Assembly (NCBI RefSeq): GCF_036846205.1
Contig: NZ_DAIUCK010000101.1
Span: 1 to 11,408, forward strand
Direction: 5' to 3'
DNA from: Rhabdothermincola sp036846205
GTDB lineage: Bacteria; Actinomycetota; Acidimicrobiia; Acidimicrobiales; Acidimicrobilacustridaceae
DNA length: 11,408 nt
Shown here: in pieces, positions 5,720 through 11,408 of the stretch
Numbering within the stretch: position 1 is the stretch's first letter
How the letters are laid out: each line of letters starts with the position of its first letter
Position numbers and translations under genes: made by a program
The notes under the pieces: model-generated
What the model was told of the DNA's origin: nothing
The model's input: only the letters and a program-made list of their open reading frames with translations
The model's database searches: none

Positions 5720-6843
5720 CCGGCCGCGCGGTGGTCGCGGGCGGCGGGATCATCGGGCTGTCGATCGCCTGGCGGTTGGCCCGAGCAGGACTCGCGGTCA
5801 GCGTCGTCGACCCGGCACCCGCCAGCGCGGCGTCGCACGCCGCCGCCGGGATGCTCTGCCCGGTCGCCGAGGCCCGCTACGGGGAGGAGGCGCAGGTCGC
5901 GCTGCACCTCGCGGCGTACGACCGGTGGCCGGGCTTCGCGGCCGAGCTGGAGGCGGCCACCGGCGCCGAGCTCGGGCTTCGCCACAACGGCACCATCGCG
6001 GTGGCCCTCGACGCCGACGACCTGCGGGCCCTCGACGCCGCCCGCCGCTTCCAGGAGGAGCTCGGCCTCGAGGTGCAGCGGCTGCGCAGCAGCGAGTGCC
6101 GGGCCCTGGAGCCGATGCTCTCGCCACGGGTGCGTGGCGGTGTGCGCGTCGATCGGGAGTCGTCGGTCGATCCCCGCCGGGTGTGTGCTGCGCTGATCGG
6201 CGCGGCCCGGGCCGCGGGCGTGGAGCTGGTGGAGCAGCAGGTGACACAGGTGCTGGCGGGCGGCGGGAGGGTTCGAGGTGTGGCGCTCGAGGGCGGCGAC
6301 GTCGTGGCCGGCGATCACGTGGTGCTGGCGCTCGGCCCGTGGAGCGCCGCCGTGGCGGGCCTGCCCGCGGAGGCCGCACCACCGGTGCGCCCGGTCAAGG
6401 GCCAGATCCTGCGGCTGCACTTCGAGCCGGCGTCGCCGCCCGTCACCCGCAACGTGCACGGCCTCGTGCACGGCTGGTCCATCTACCTCGTGCCGCGCAC
6501 CGACGGGGAGCTGGTGATCGGGGCCACCGTCGAGGAGAAGGGCTTCGACACCACCGTCACCGCCGGAGGGGTGCGCGAGCTGCTGGACGCGGCGGTCGAG
6601 CTGGTGCCGGCGGTGGCCGAGCTCGAGCAGGTCGAAGCCCTCGCCCGCCTCCGGCCGGCGAGCGCCGACCACGCGCCGGTGATCGGGCCGACCAGCGTCG
6701 AGGGGCTGGTGCTGGCCACCGGCCACCACCGCAACGGTGTGCTGCTGGCGCCGATCACCGCCGACGCGGTGGCCAGCCTGCTCGTCGACGGCAAGCTCCC
6801 GCCGGAGGTCGCGCCGTTCACGATCGAGAGGTTCCGGCGGTGA
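5716..6843 (+). CDS. thiO: Glycine oxidase ThiO, FAD-dependent
   Basis: A 375-aa D-amino-acid-oxidase-type flavoprotein. ThiO oxidises glycine to iminoglycine, using oxygen, to supply the C-N unit of the thiazole ring; it replaces the radical enzyme ThiH of anaerobes and enterics. The N-terminus has the dinucleotide-binding G9-x-G11-x-x-G14 loop and an acidic strand end (VVDPAP), followed by SHAAAGMLCP. The C-terminal half has YLVPRTDGELVIGATVE and the FAD-binding ATGHHRNGVLLAP segment typical of the family. Length is normal. GTG at 5716 overlaps the thiE stop, and GGAGG lies ten bases upstream. The following thiS and thiG support ThiO over other oxidases of the family. Confidence 0.93.
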   Translation: MTGRAVVAGGGIIGLSIAWRLARAGLAVSVVDPAPASAASHAAAGMLCPVAEARYGEEAQVALHLAAYDRWPGFAAELEAATGAELGLRHNGTIAVALDADDLRALDAARRFQEELGLEVQRLRSSECRALEPMLSPRVRGGVRVDRESSVDPRRVCAALIGAARAAGVELVEQQVTQVLAGGGRVRGVALEGGDVVAGDHVVLALGPWSAAVAGLPAEAAPPVRPVKGQILRLHFEPASPPVTRNVHGLVHGWSIYLVPRTDGELVIGATVEEKGFDTTVTAGGVRELLDAAVELVPAVAELEQVEALARLRPASADHAPVIGPTSVEGLVLATGHHRNGVLLAPITADAVASLLVDGKLPPEVAPFTIERFRR

Positions 6844-7040
6844 TCGTGCTCAACGGCGAGCCGTGCCCGCTCGACGAGCAGGCCACGACGGTGGCCGCGC
6901 TCGTCGAGCGTCTCGGCGCGGGCACCCGGGGCGTGGCGGTGGCCGTGAACGGTGAGGTCGTGCCCCGCAGCCGGTGGGCGGATCAGCCGCTGCGCGAGGG
7001 CGACCGGATCGAGATCCTGCGGGCGGCCCAAGGTGGCTGA
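6840..7040 (+). CDS. thiS: Sulfur carrier protein ThiS
   Basis: A 66-aa ubiquitin-fold protein. It starts MIVLNGEP, continues with TTVAALVERL and VAVAVNGEVVPRSRW, and ends in EGDRIEILRAAQGG. The terminal Gly-Gly is the site where ThiF adenylates the protein and where sulfur is loaded as a thiocarboxylate for ThiG. The GTG start at 6840 overlaps the thiO stop by four bases, with GAGAGG eight bases upstream; a GTG two codons later (6846) is possible. No thiF gene is in the window, so the activating enzyme must be encoded elsewhere. Confidence 0.93.
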   Translation: MIVLNGEPCPLDEQATTVAALVERLGAGTRGVAVAVNGEVVPRSRWADQPLREGDRIEILRAAQGG

Positions 7041-7857
7041 GCGAACCGAGCGCGACGCGAGCGCCGACCGGCTGAGCATCGCCGGTGAGCACCTGCGCTC
7101 CAGGTTGATCCTCGGCACCGGCGGCGCACCGAACCTGGAGGTGCTCGAGCGGGCCGTTCGGGCCTCGGGCACCGAGCTGGTGACCGTGGCGTTGCGCCGG
7201 GTCGACCCCGGCCAGCCCGGCGGGCTGCTGGAGATGGTCGATCGCACCGGGGTGCGCGTGCTGCCCAACACCGCCGGATGCTTCACCGCCGCCGAGGCCG
7301 TGCTCACCGCCAAGCTGGCCCGCGACGCGTTCGAGACCAACTGGATCAAGCTGGAGGTGATCGGCGACGAGCGCACGCTGCTGCCCGATCCGGTGGAGCT
7401 GCTCGACGCGGCCGAGCAGCTCGTCGACGACGGGTTCGTGGTGCTCCCCTACACCAACGACGATCCGGTCACCGCCACCCGCCTGGCGGAGATCGGCTGC
7501 GCGGCGGTCATGCCGCTCGGGGCGCCGATCGGCAGCGGCATGGGGATCCGCAACCCCTACAACCTGGCCATCATCCGGGAGCAGGTGCCGGTGCCGGTCA
7601 TCCTCGACGCCGGCATCGGGACCGCATCCGACGCGGCGCGGGCCATGGAGCTGGGCTGTGACGGGGTGCTGCTCGCCTCCGCGGTCACCCGGGCGCGCGA
7701 CCCCGAGCGGATGGCCCGAGCCATGCGGGCCGCGGTGGAGGCCGGTCGCGAGGCGCACCTCGCCGGTCGCATCCCCCGCCGGCTCTACGCCCAGGCTTCC
7801 ACCACGTTCGACGGCCTCGCCGAGCTCGACCCCGGCGAGCCGGAGGAGCGCGGGTGA
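7033..7857 (+). CDS. thiG: Thiazole synthase ThiG
   Basis: A 274-aa TIM-barrel enzyme that condenses DXP, iminoglycine and the ThiS thiocarboxylate into the thiazole phosphate. Landmarks are LILGTGG near the N-terminus, TELVTVALRRVD, LPNTAGCFTAAEAV, NWIKLEVIGDERTLLPDP with Lys106 as the expected Schiff-base lysine, VVLPYTNDDP, AAVMPLGAPIGSGMGIRNPYNL and the phosphate loops DAGIGTASDA and GVLLASAV. It is slightly longer than the usual 250-260 residues because of an N-terminal extension of about ten residues and a short acidic tail. The GTG at 7033 overlaps the end of thiS by eight bases; there is no better start further down. ThiG forms a complex with ThiS, which fits the overlap. Confidence 0.94.
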   Translation: MAERTERDASADRLSIAGEHLRSRLILGTGGAPNLEVLERAVRASGTELVTVALRRVDPGQPGGLLEMVDRTGVRVLPNTAGCFTAAEAVLTAKLARDAFETNWIKLEVIGDERTLLPDPVELLDAAEQLVDDGFVVLPYTNDDPVTATRLAEIGCAAVMPLGAPIGSGMGIRNPYNLAIIREQVPVPVILDAGIGTASDAARAMELGCDGVLLASAVTRARDPERMARAMRAAVEAGREAHLAGRIPRRLYAQASTTFDGLAELDPGEPEERG

Positions 7858-8465
7858 GCGCGCTCCCCCGCCTGCTGGTGCTCACCGACCGCACCCAGAC
7901 CGCGGGACGTCCGCTGGTCGAGGTGGTGCGGGCCGCGGTGCGCGGCGGGGCCCGGGCCGTCGTGCTGCGGGAGAAGGACCTGCCGGCCCCCGAGCGCGCC
8001 GCCCTCGCCGCCGCGCTGCGCCCCCACGTGGAGGTGCTGCTCGTGGCCTCCGATCCCACCCTGGCCTTCGACGGCGGCCCCGCCGACGGTGTGCACCTCG
8101 CCGGCGCCGACCCCGCCCCGCAGCCGGCGCCGCCGCTCGTCGGTCGGTCCTGCCACGACCCCGGCGAGCTGTCCCGAGCCCGCCGGCAGGGATGCCACTA
8201 CGTCACCGTGTCGCCGGTGTTCGCGTCGCGCTCGAAGCCGGGCTACGGGCCGACGCTCGGCATCGACGGGCTGCGAGGGCTCGTGGCCGCAGCCGGGGTG
8301 CCGGTGTTCGCGCTCGGTGGCGTCACGCCCGCCAATGCGGCGGCCTGCCTCGAGGCCGGCGCACACGGCGTGGCCGTGATGGGTGAGGTGATGCGCGCCG
8401 GCGACCCGGCGAGCACGGTCGCCGCACTGGGGCGAGCGATCGCCGTCGCGGGGGGCGAACCGTGA
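7854..8465 (+). CDS. Second ThiE/TenI-family protein (TenI-like or second synthase)
   Basis: A 203-aa barrel of the same family as the first gene of the operon but clearly divergent from it. VLREKD (Arg39, Lys41), GVHLAGAD with Asp86, GRSCHD (97-102), VSPVFASRSKPGYGP with Lys128, FALGGVTPANA and GVAVMGEV are visible. The N-D-D metal segment of ThiE reads VASDP here, while the Ser-x-His loop lost in the first copy is kept. The family includes ThiE and TenI, the thiazole tautomerase. Position between thiG and thiD fits a TenI role on the thiazole product, but the His of the TenI-type GHVFPT motif is Ser120, so substrate and reaction remain open. GTG at 7854 overlaps the thiG stop by four bases, and GGAGGAG lies a few bases upstream. 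Confidence 0.85.
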   Translation: MSALPRLLVLTDRTQTAGRPLVEVVRAAVRGGARAVVLREKDLPAPERAALAAALRPHVEVLLVASDPTLAFDGGPADGVHLAGADPAPQPAPPLVGRSCHDPGELSRARRQGCHYVTVSPVFASRSKPGYGPTLGIDGLRGLVAAAGVPVFALGGVTPANAAACLEAGAHGVAVMGEVMRAGDPASTVAALGRAIAVAGGEP

Positions 8466-9292
8466 GCACACCGGCGGTGGCGATGACGATCGCCGGATCG
8501 GACTCGGGGGGCGGAGCCGGCATCCAGGCCGACCTTCGGACCTTCGCCGCGCTGGGGGTGTTCGGCACCTCAGCGGTCACCGCCCTGACCGCCCAGAACA
8601 CGACCGAGGTGCGCGCCGTGCACCCCGTGCCCGCCGAGATGGTCGTGGCCCAGATCGACGCGGTGCTTGACGACCTGGACGTGCGGGCCGTGAAGACCGG
8701 GATGCTGGCCGGCACGGAGATCGTCGACGCAGTGGCGGCGCTCGCGGCTGCGGGCCGACTCCCGAACCTGGTCGTCGACCCGGTGATGGTGGCCTCCTCG
8801 GGGGCCCGCCTGCTCGATCCCGCCGCCGAGCGGCGCTACCTCGAGGGGCTCTTCCCCCACGCCCGGGTGGTCACCCCCAACCTGTGGGAGGCGCAGGTGT
8901 TGCTCGACCGCGAGATCACCACCCGCGCCGGCCAGCGAGAGGCCGCGACGGCGCTGCTCGCCAGCGGGCCGGAGGTGGTGGTGGTCAAAGGCGGCCACCC
9001 GGTCGGCGGCGAGCGGGGGGACCTCGGCGAGGCCGTCGACGTCGTCGCCACCGCGGGCGGCACCATCGAGCTTCGCCGCCCGCGGATCCCGACCGTGAAC
9101 AACCACGGCAGCGGCTGTTCGTTCGCCTCCGCGATCGCGGCCCACCTCGCGCTGGGCCACGACGTCATGGAGGCCATCGAGCACGCCAAGGACTTCGTCC
9201 ACCGGGCCGTCGCCGGGGGCGCACGCTGGGCGCTCGGTGCCGGTCACGGACCACTCGACCACCTCGGATGGGAGCGAGAGGAGCAGGCATGA
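8462..9292 (+). CDS. thiD: Hydroxymethylpyrimidine / phosphomethylpyrimidine kinase ThiD
   Basis: A 276-aa ribokinase-fold enzyme of usual single-domain length. ThiD phosphorylates HMP phosphate (and usually free HMP) to HMP diphosphate. Visible motifs are the N-terminal TIAGSDSGGGAGIQAD (substrate loop, residues 9-24), ALTAQNTTEV, VKTGML, VVDPVMVASSGARLL, VVTPNLWEA, VVVKGGH and the anion-hole signature NNHGSGCSFASAI with Cys219 in the catalytic loop. Serine takes the place of the more frequent threonine in HGTGC. GTG at 8462 overlaps the previous stop by four bases; the SD is weak (GGGGGGCG), so translational coupling is likely. No ThiE or TenA domain is fused to it. Confidence 0.95.
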   Translation: MSTPAVAMTIAGSDSGGGAGIQADLRTFAALGVFGTSAVTALTAQNTTEVRAVHPVPAEMVVAQIDAVLDDLDVRAVKTGMLAGTEIVDAVAALAAAGRLPNLVVDPVMVASSGARLLDPAAERRYLEGLFPHARVVTPNLWEAQVLLDREITTRAGQREAATALLASGPEVVVVKGGHPVGGERGDLGEAVDVVATAGGTIELRRPRIPTVNNHGSGCSFASAIAAHLALGHDVMEAIEHAKDFVHRAVAGGARWALGAGHGPLDHLGWEREEQA

Positions 9293-10980
9293 CCACCACC
9301 AAGACCTACCTGGACGGGCCGGACGGGATCCGGGTCCCGCAGCGGGAGATCACCCTCAGCAACGGCGAGGTCCTCCACCTGTACGACACGTCCGGGCCGG
9401 GCGGCGACCCCACCCGCGGCCTGCCGCGCCTGCGCGACCCCTGGATCCGGGCCCGCGGCGACGTCGAGGAGCACCCCGGTGCCCGCCGGCCGTCGTTGCG
9501 CGATGACGGGCGGGCGGCGGCGCGCCGGGGCGCCACCGCCACCGGCCAGCCGTGGCAGGGCCCACCGCGGGCGCCGCTGCGAGCCAGGCCGGGCCGGACC
9601 GTCACCCAGCTGCACTACGCCCGCCGAGGGGAGATCACCCCTGAGATGGCGTTCGTGGCCCGGCGGGAGGGGCTCGACCCCGAGCTGGTGCGCGACGAGA
9701 TCGCCCGGGGGCGGGCCATCCTGCCAGCGAACGTCAACCATCCGGAGAGCGAGCCCATGGCCATCGGCCGGGCGTTCCTGGTGAAGGTGAACGCCAACAT
9801 CGGCAACAGCGCGGTGGCCAGCTCGATCGCCGAGGAGGTCGAGAAGCTGGCCTGGGCCACCCGCTGGGGAGCCGACACGGTGATGGACCTCAGCACCGGG
9901 CCCGACATCCACACCACCCGGGAATGGATCATCCGCAACAGCCCGGTCCCCATCGGCACGGTGCCCATCTACCAGGCCCTGGAGAAGGTCGACGGCACAC
10001 CCGAGGAGCTCACCTGGGAGCTGTTCCGCGACACGGTGATCGAGCAGGCCGAGCAGGGGGTCGACTACATGACGATCCACGCCGGGGTGCGGCTGCGCTA
10101 CGTGCCGCTCACCGCCGGGCGGGTGACCGGCATCGTGAGCCGGGGCGGGTCGATCATGGCCGCCTGGTGCCTCGCACACCACACCGAGTCGTTCCTCTAC
10201 GAGCACTTCGACGAGCTCTGCGAGATCTTCGCCGCCTACGACGTGGCGTTCAGCCTCGGTGACGGGTTGCGGCCCGGTTCGATCGCCGACGCCAACGACG
10301 AAGCCCAGCTCGCCGAGCTGCGCACACTCGGCGAGCTCACGGAGCGGGCCTGGCGCCACGACGTGCAGGTGATGATCGAGGGTCCCGGTCACGTGCCCAT
10401 GCACAGGATCGCCGAGAACGTCGAGCTGCAGCGCGACTGGTGCCGGGAGGCGCCCTTCTACACCCTCGGCCCGCTCACCACGGACATCGCACCCGGCTAC
10501 GACCACATCACCAGCGCGATCGGCGCGGCGATGATCGCCATGCACGGCACGGCCATGCTCTGCTACGTCACCCCGAAGGAGCACCTCGGCCTGCCGGATC
10601 GCGAGGATGTGAAGCAGGGGGTGATCGCCTACAGGATCGCTGCCCACGCCGCGGACCTGGCCAAAGGCCACCCGGGCGCCCGGGCCTGGGACGACGCGCT
10701 CAGCCGGGCCCGGTTCGAGTTCCGCTGGGAGGACCAGTTCGAGCTGGCCCTGGACCCCGACACCGCTCGAGCGTTCCACGACGAGACGCTCCCGGCGGAG
10801 CCGGCCAAGACCGCGCACTTCTGCTCGATGTGCGGCCCCAAGTTCTGCTCCATGCGCATCACCCAGGACGTCCGACGCTACGCGGAGGCACGAGGGGTCC
10901 CCGAGTCGCAGGCGATCGAGCTCGGGTTGCGGGAGAAGGCGGCCGAGTTCAAGGAGCGCACGGCACCACGAGGGCCGTGA
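9289..10980 (+). CDS. thiC: Phosphomethylpyrimidine synthase ThiC, radical SAM
   Basis: A 563-aa enzyme that rearranges AIR into HMP phosphate using S-adenosylmethionine and a [4Fe-4S] cluster. The N-terminal part has YDTSGP, GLPRLRDPWI and the linker to QLHYARRGEITPEM. The barrel contains ILPANVNHPESEPMAIG, KVNANIGNS, WGADTVMDLSTG, NSPVPIGTVPIYQAL, DYMTIHAGV, SRGGSIMA, FSLGDGLRPG, MIEGPGHVPMH and GPLTTDIAPGYDHITSAIGAA. The cluster ligands form the C-x2-C-x4-C motif CSMCGPKFC (Cys512, Cys515, Cys520) near the C-terminus, the unusual late position typical of ThiC. Start ATG 9289 overlaps the thiD stop (ATGA) with a GAGAGGAG site six bases before. The frame stays open upstream inside thiD, but ThiC homology begins at this ATG. 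It is the last gene of the operon. Confidence 0.97.
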   Translation: MTTTKTYLDGPDGIRVPQREITLSNGEVLHLYDTSGPGGDPTRGLPRLRDPWIRARGDVEEHPGARRPSLRDDGRAAARRGATATGQPWQGPPRAPLRARPGRTVTQLHYARRGEITPEMAFVARREGLDPELVRDEIARGRAILPANVNHPESEPMAIGRAFLVKVNANIGNSAVASSIAEEVEKLAWATRWGADTVMDLSTGPDIHTTREWIIRNSPVPIGTVPIYQALEKVDGTPEELTWELFRDTVIEQAEQGVDYMTIHAGVRLRYVPLTAGRVTGIVSRGGSIMAAWCLAHHTESFLYEHFDELCEIFAAYDVAFSLGDGLRPGSIADANDEAQLAELRTLGELTERAWRHDVQVMIEGPGHVPMHRIAENVELQRDWCREAPFYTLGPLTTDIAPGYDHITSAIGAAMIAMHGTAMLCYVTPKEHLGLPDREDVKQGVIAYRIAAHAADLAKGHPGARAWDDALSRARFEFRWEDQFELALDPDTARAFHDETLPAEPAKTAHFCSMCGPKFCSMRITQDVRRYAEARGVPESQAIELGLREKAAEFKERTAPRGP

Positions 10981-10987
10981 CGGATCC

Positions 10988-11056
10988 ATGACGATCGGCC
11001 CATCTGGACCGGCCGAGGTCTGTACGGGCTGGTGCGGGGTAGCGAACGACCCGTGA
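10988..11056 (+). CDS. Possible 22-codon leader or small ORF before the HATPase gene
   Basis: ATG at 10988 opens a 22-residue frame that closes at TGA 11054-11056. Its last bases form a GTGA overlap with one of the possible starts (11053) of the next gene, the same junction as inside the thiamine operon. No good SD precedes it, third-position bias is weaker than in the real genes, and the peptide has two cysteines and no recognisable motif. It may be chance. Confidence 0.15.
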   Translation: MTIGPSGPAEVCTGWCGVANDP

Positions 11057-11408
11057 GAACCTCGTCCCGGGGGGTCGGTGCCGGGCCCGCCCCACTCGTC
11101 GAGGCGCAGGCGTCGTTCGCGCCGGAGTCGGTGTCGGTGGGGCAGGCTCGGGCGTTCGTGGTCTCGGCGCTCGGACTGGCGGGCGGTACGGCGAGCACCG
11201 TGGCCCTGCTCACCTCGGAGCTGGCCTCGAACGCGGTGCTGCACGCCCGGACCCGGTTCACCATCACCGTCGAGCGCTTCGCCGACCACGTGCGGGTCGG
11301 GGTCGGAGACACGGACCGTGGCCTACCGGTGTTCCGGGGGCGGGAGGCATCGGACCTCGACAGCGGCCGGGGGTTGGTCGTGGTGCACGGGCTGGCCAGG
11401 CGCTGGGG
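11032..11408 (+). CDS. RsbW/SpoIIAB-like HATPase, anti-sigma-factor type (5' part only)
   Basis: The window ends inside this gene, at about residue 125. The frame encodes a GHKL ATP-binding domain of the kind fused to or acting with sigma-factor regulation in actinobacteria: VALLTSELASNAVLHA is the N-box, with the Mg-binding Asn at codon 11230; VRVGVGDTDRGLP is the G1-like box; and SGRGLVVVHGLARRWG is the G2 region near the edge. Family members bind anti-anti-sigma partners or sigma factors as serine kinases; no partner gene is visible. The start is uncertain: GTG 11032 has GAGGT twelve bases upstream, and GTG 11053 (seven residues shorter) is the alternative. It lies 51 bases after thiC in the same direction, with no clear terminator, so read-through is possible though a function in thiamine synthesis is not implied. 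Confidence 0.8.
   Translation, partial: MRGSERPVRTSSRGVGAGPAPLVEAQASFAPESVSVGQARAFVVSALGLAGGTASTVALLTSELASNAVLHARTRFTITVERFADHVRVGVGDTDRGLPVFRGREASDLDSGRGLVVVHGLARRW

Noticed and set aside
5479..6729. Minus-strand frame of about 416 codons opposite thiE and thiO
   Set aside because: Its sequence is His/Arg/Gly-rich without motifs and lies opposite two well-supported genes.
8884..9288. Possible N-terminal extension of ThiC by 135 codons upstream in the same frame
   Set aside because: The extension lies inside thiD and is Arg/Gly low-complexity. ThiC similarity begins at the ATG at 9289, which has a good SD and the operon's usual 4-base overlap.
10995..11016. Terminator after thiC (TCGGCC with GGCCGA, ten-base loop)
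   Set aside because: The stem is only six pairs with no T-run after it, and it would lie just inside or before the next gene; too weak to call.
9244..11289. Minus-strand frame of about 680 codons opposite thiC and the HATPase gene
   Set aside because: ThiC on the plus strand is unmistakable with its iron-sulfur motif, and the antisense frame has no family signature.

Overview
The window is very GC-rich, with codon third positions almost always G or C, frequent GTG/TTG starts and dense 4-base start/stop overlaps. This fits a high-GC actinobacterium. An acidimicrobial or other non-mycobacterial lineage is my guess from the style of the large surface protein; nothing in the sequence settles it.

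Layout. (1) 70-4575, minus strand: one very large secreted protein of about 1,501 aa. It has a signal peptide, an unassigned beta-rich N-terminal region, an Ig/HYR-like domain, four Calx-beta domains, a fibronectin-III-like domain, another Ig-like domain and a C-terminal beta-helix-like part whose coils are interrupted by long glycine-rich loops. (2) 4576-5012: a divergent intergenic region with a candidate promoter and palindromic sites for the surface-protein gene. It also holds two gene remnants that meet tail to tail at a palindrome near 4877: the C-terminal end of an AraC-family regulator (plus) and the C-terminal end of an unidentified protein (minus). (3) 5013-5101: a TPP riboswitch. 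(4) 5108-10980, plus strand: seven thiamine genes in one tight operon, thiE - thiO - thiS - thiG - second thiE/tenI-like gene - thiD - thiC. (5) 11032-11408: the 5' part of an RsbW-type HATPase (anti-sigma-factor-like) gene that runs off the window.

How the genes work together. ThiC makes HMP phosphate from AIR, and ThiD phosphorylates it to HMP diphosphate. ThiO oxidises glycine to the imine, ThiS carries sulfur as a C-terminal thiocarboxylate, and ThiG joins these with DXP to give the thiazole phosphate. A TenI-like tautomerase may isomerise the thiazole, and ThiE couples the two halves to thiamine phosphate. Both branches and the joining step are thus in one transcription unit behind a single TPP sensor. 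ThiF (ThiS adenylation), the sulfur donor, DXP synthase and ThiL are not in the window and must be elsewhere.

The thiamine operon itself is ordinary biology in a compact form. The parts most worth a second look are the fused gene remnants upstream of it, the operator-like cluster in the same intergenic region, the overlap of the riboswitch with the thiE ribosome binding site, the two differently diverged ThiE-like enzymes, and the coil-and-glycine-loop architecture of the surface protein. I see no clear evidence of a wholly new multi-gene system.
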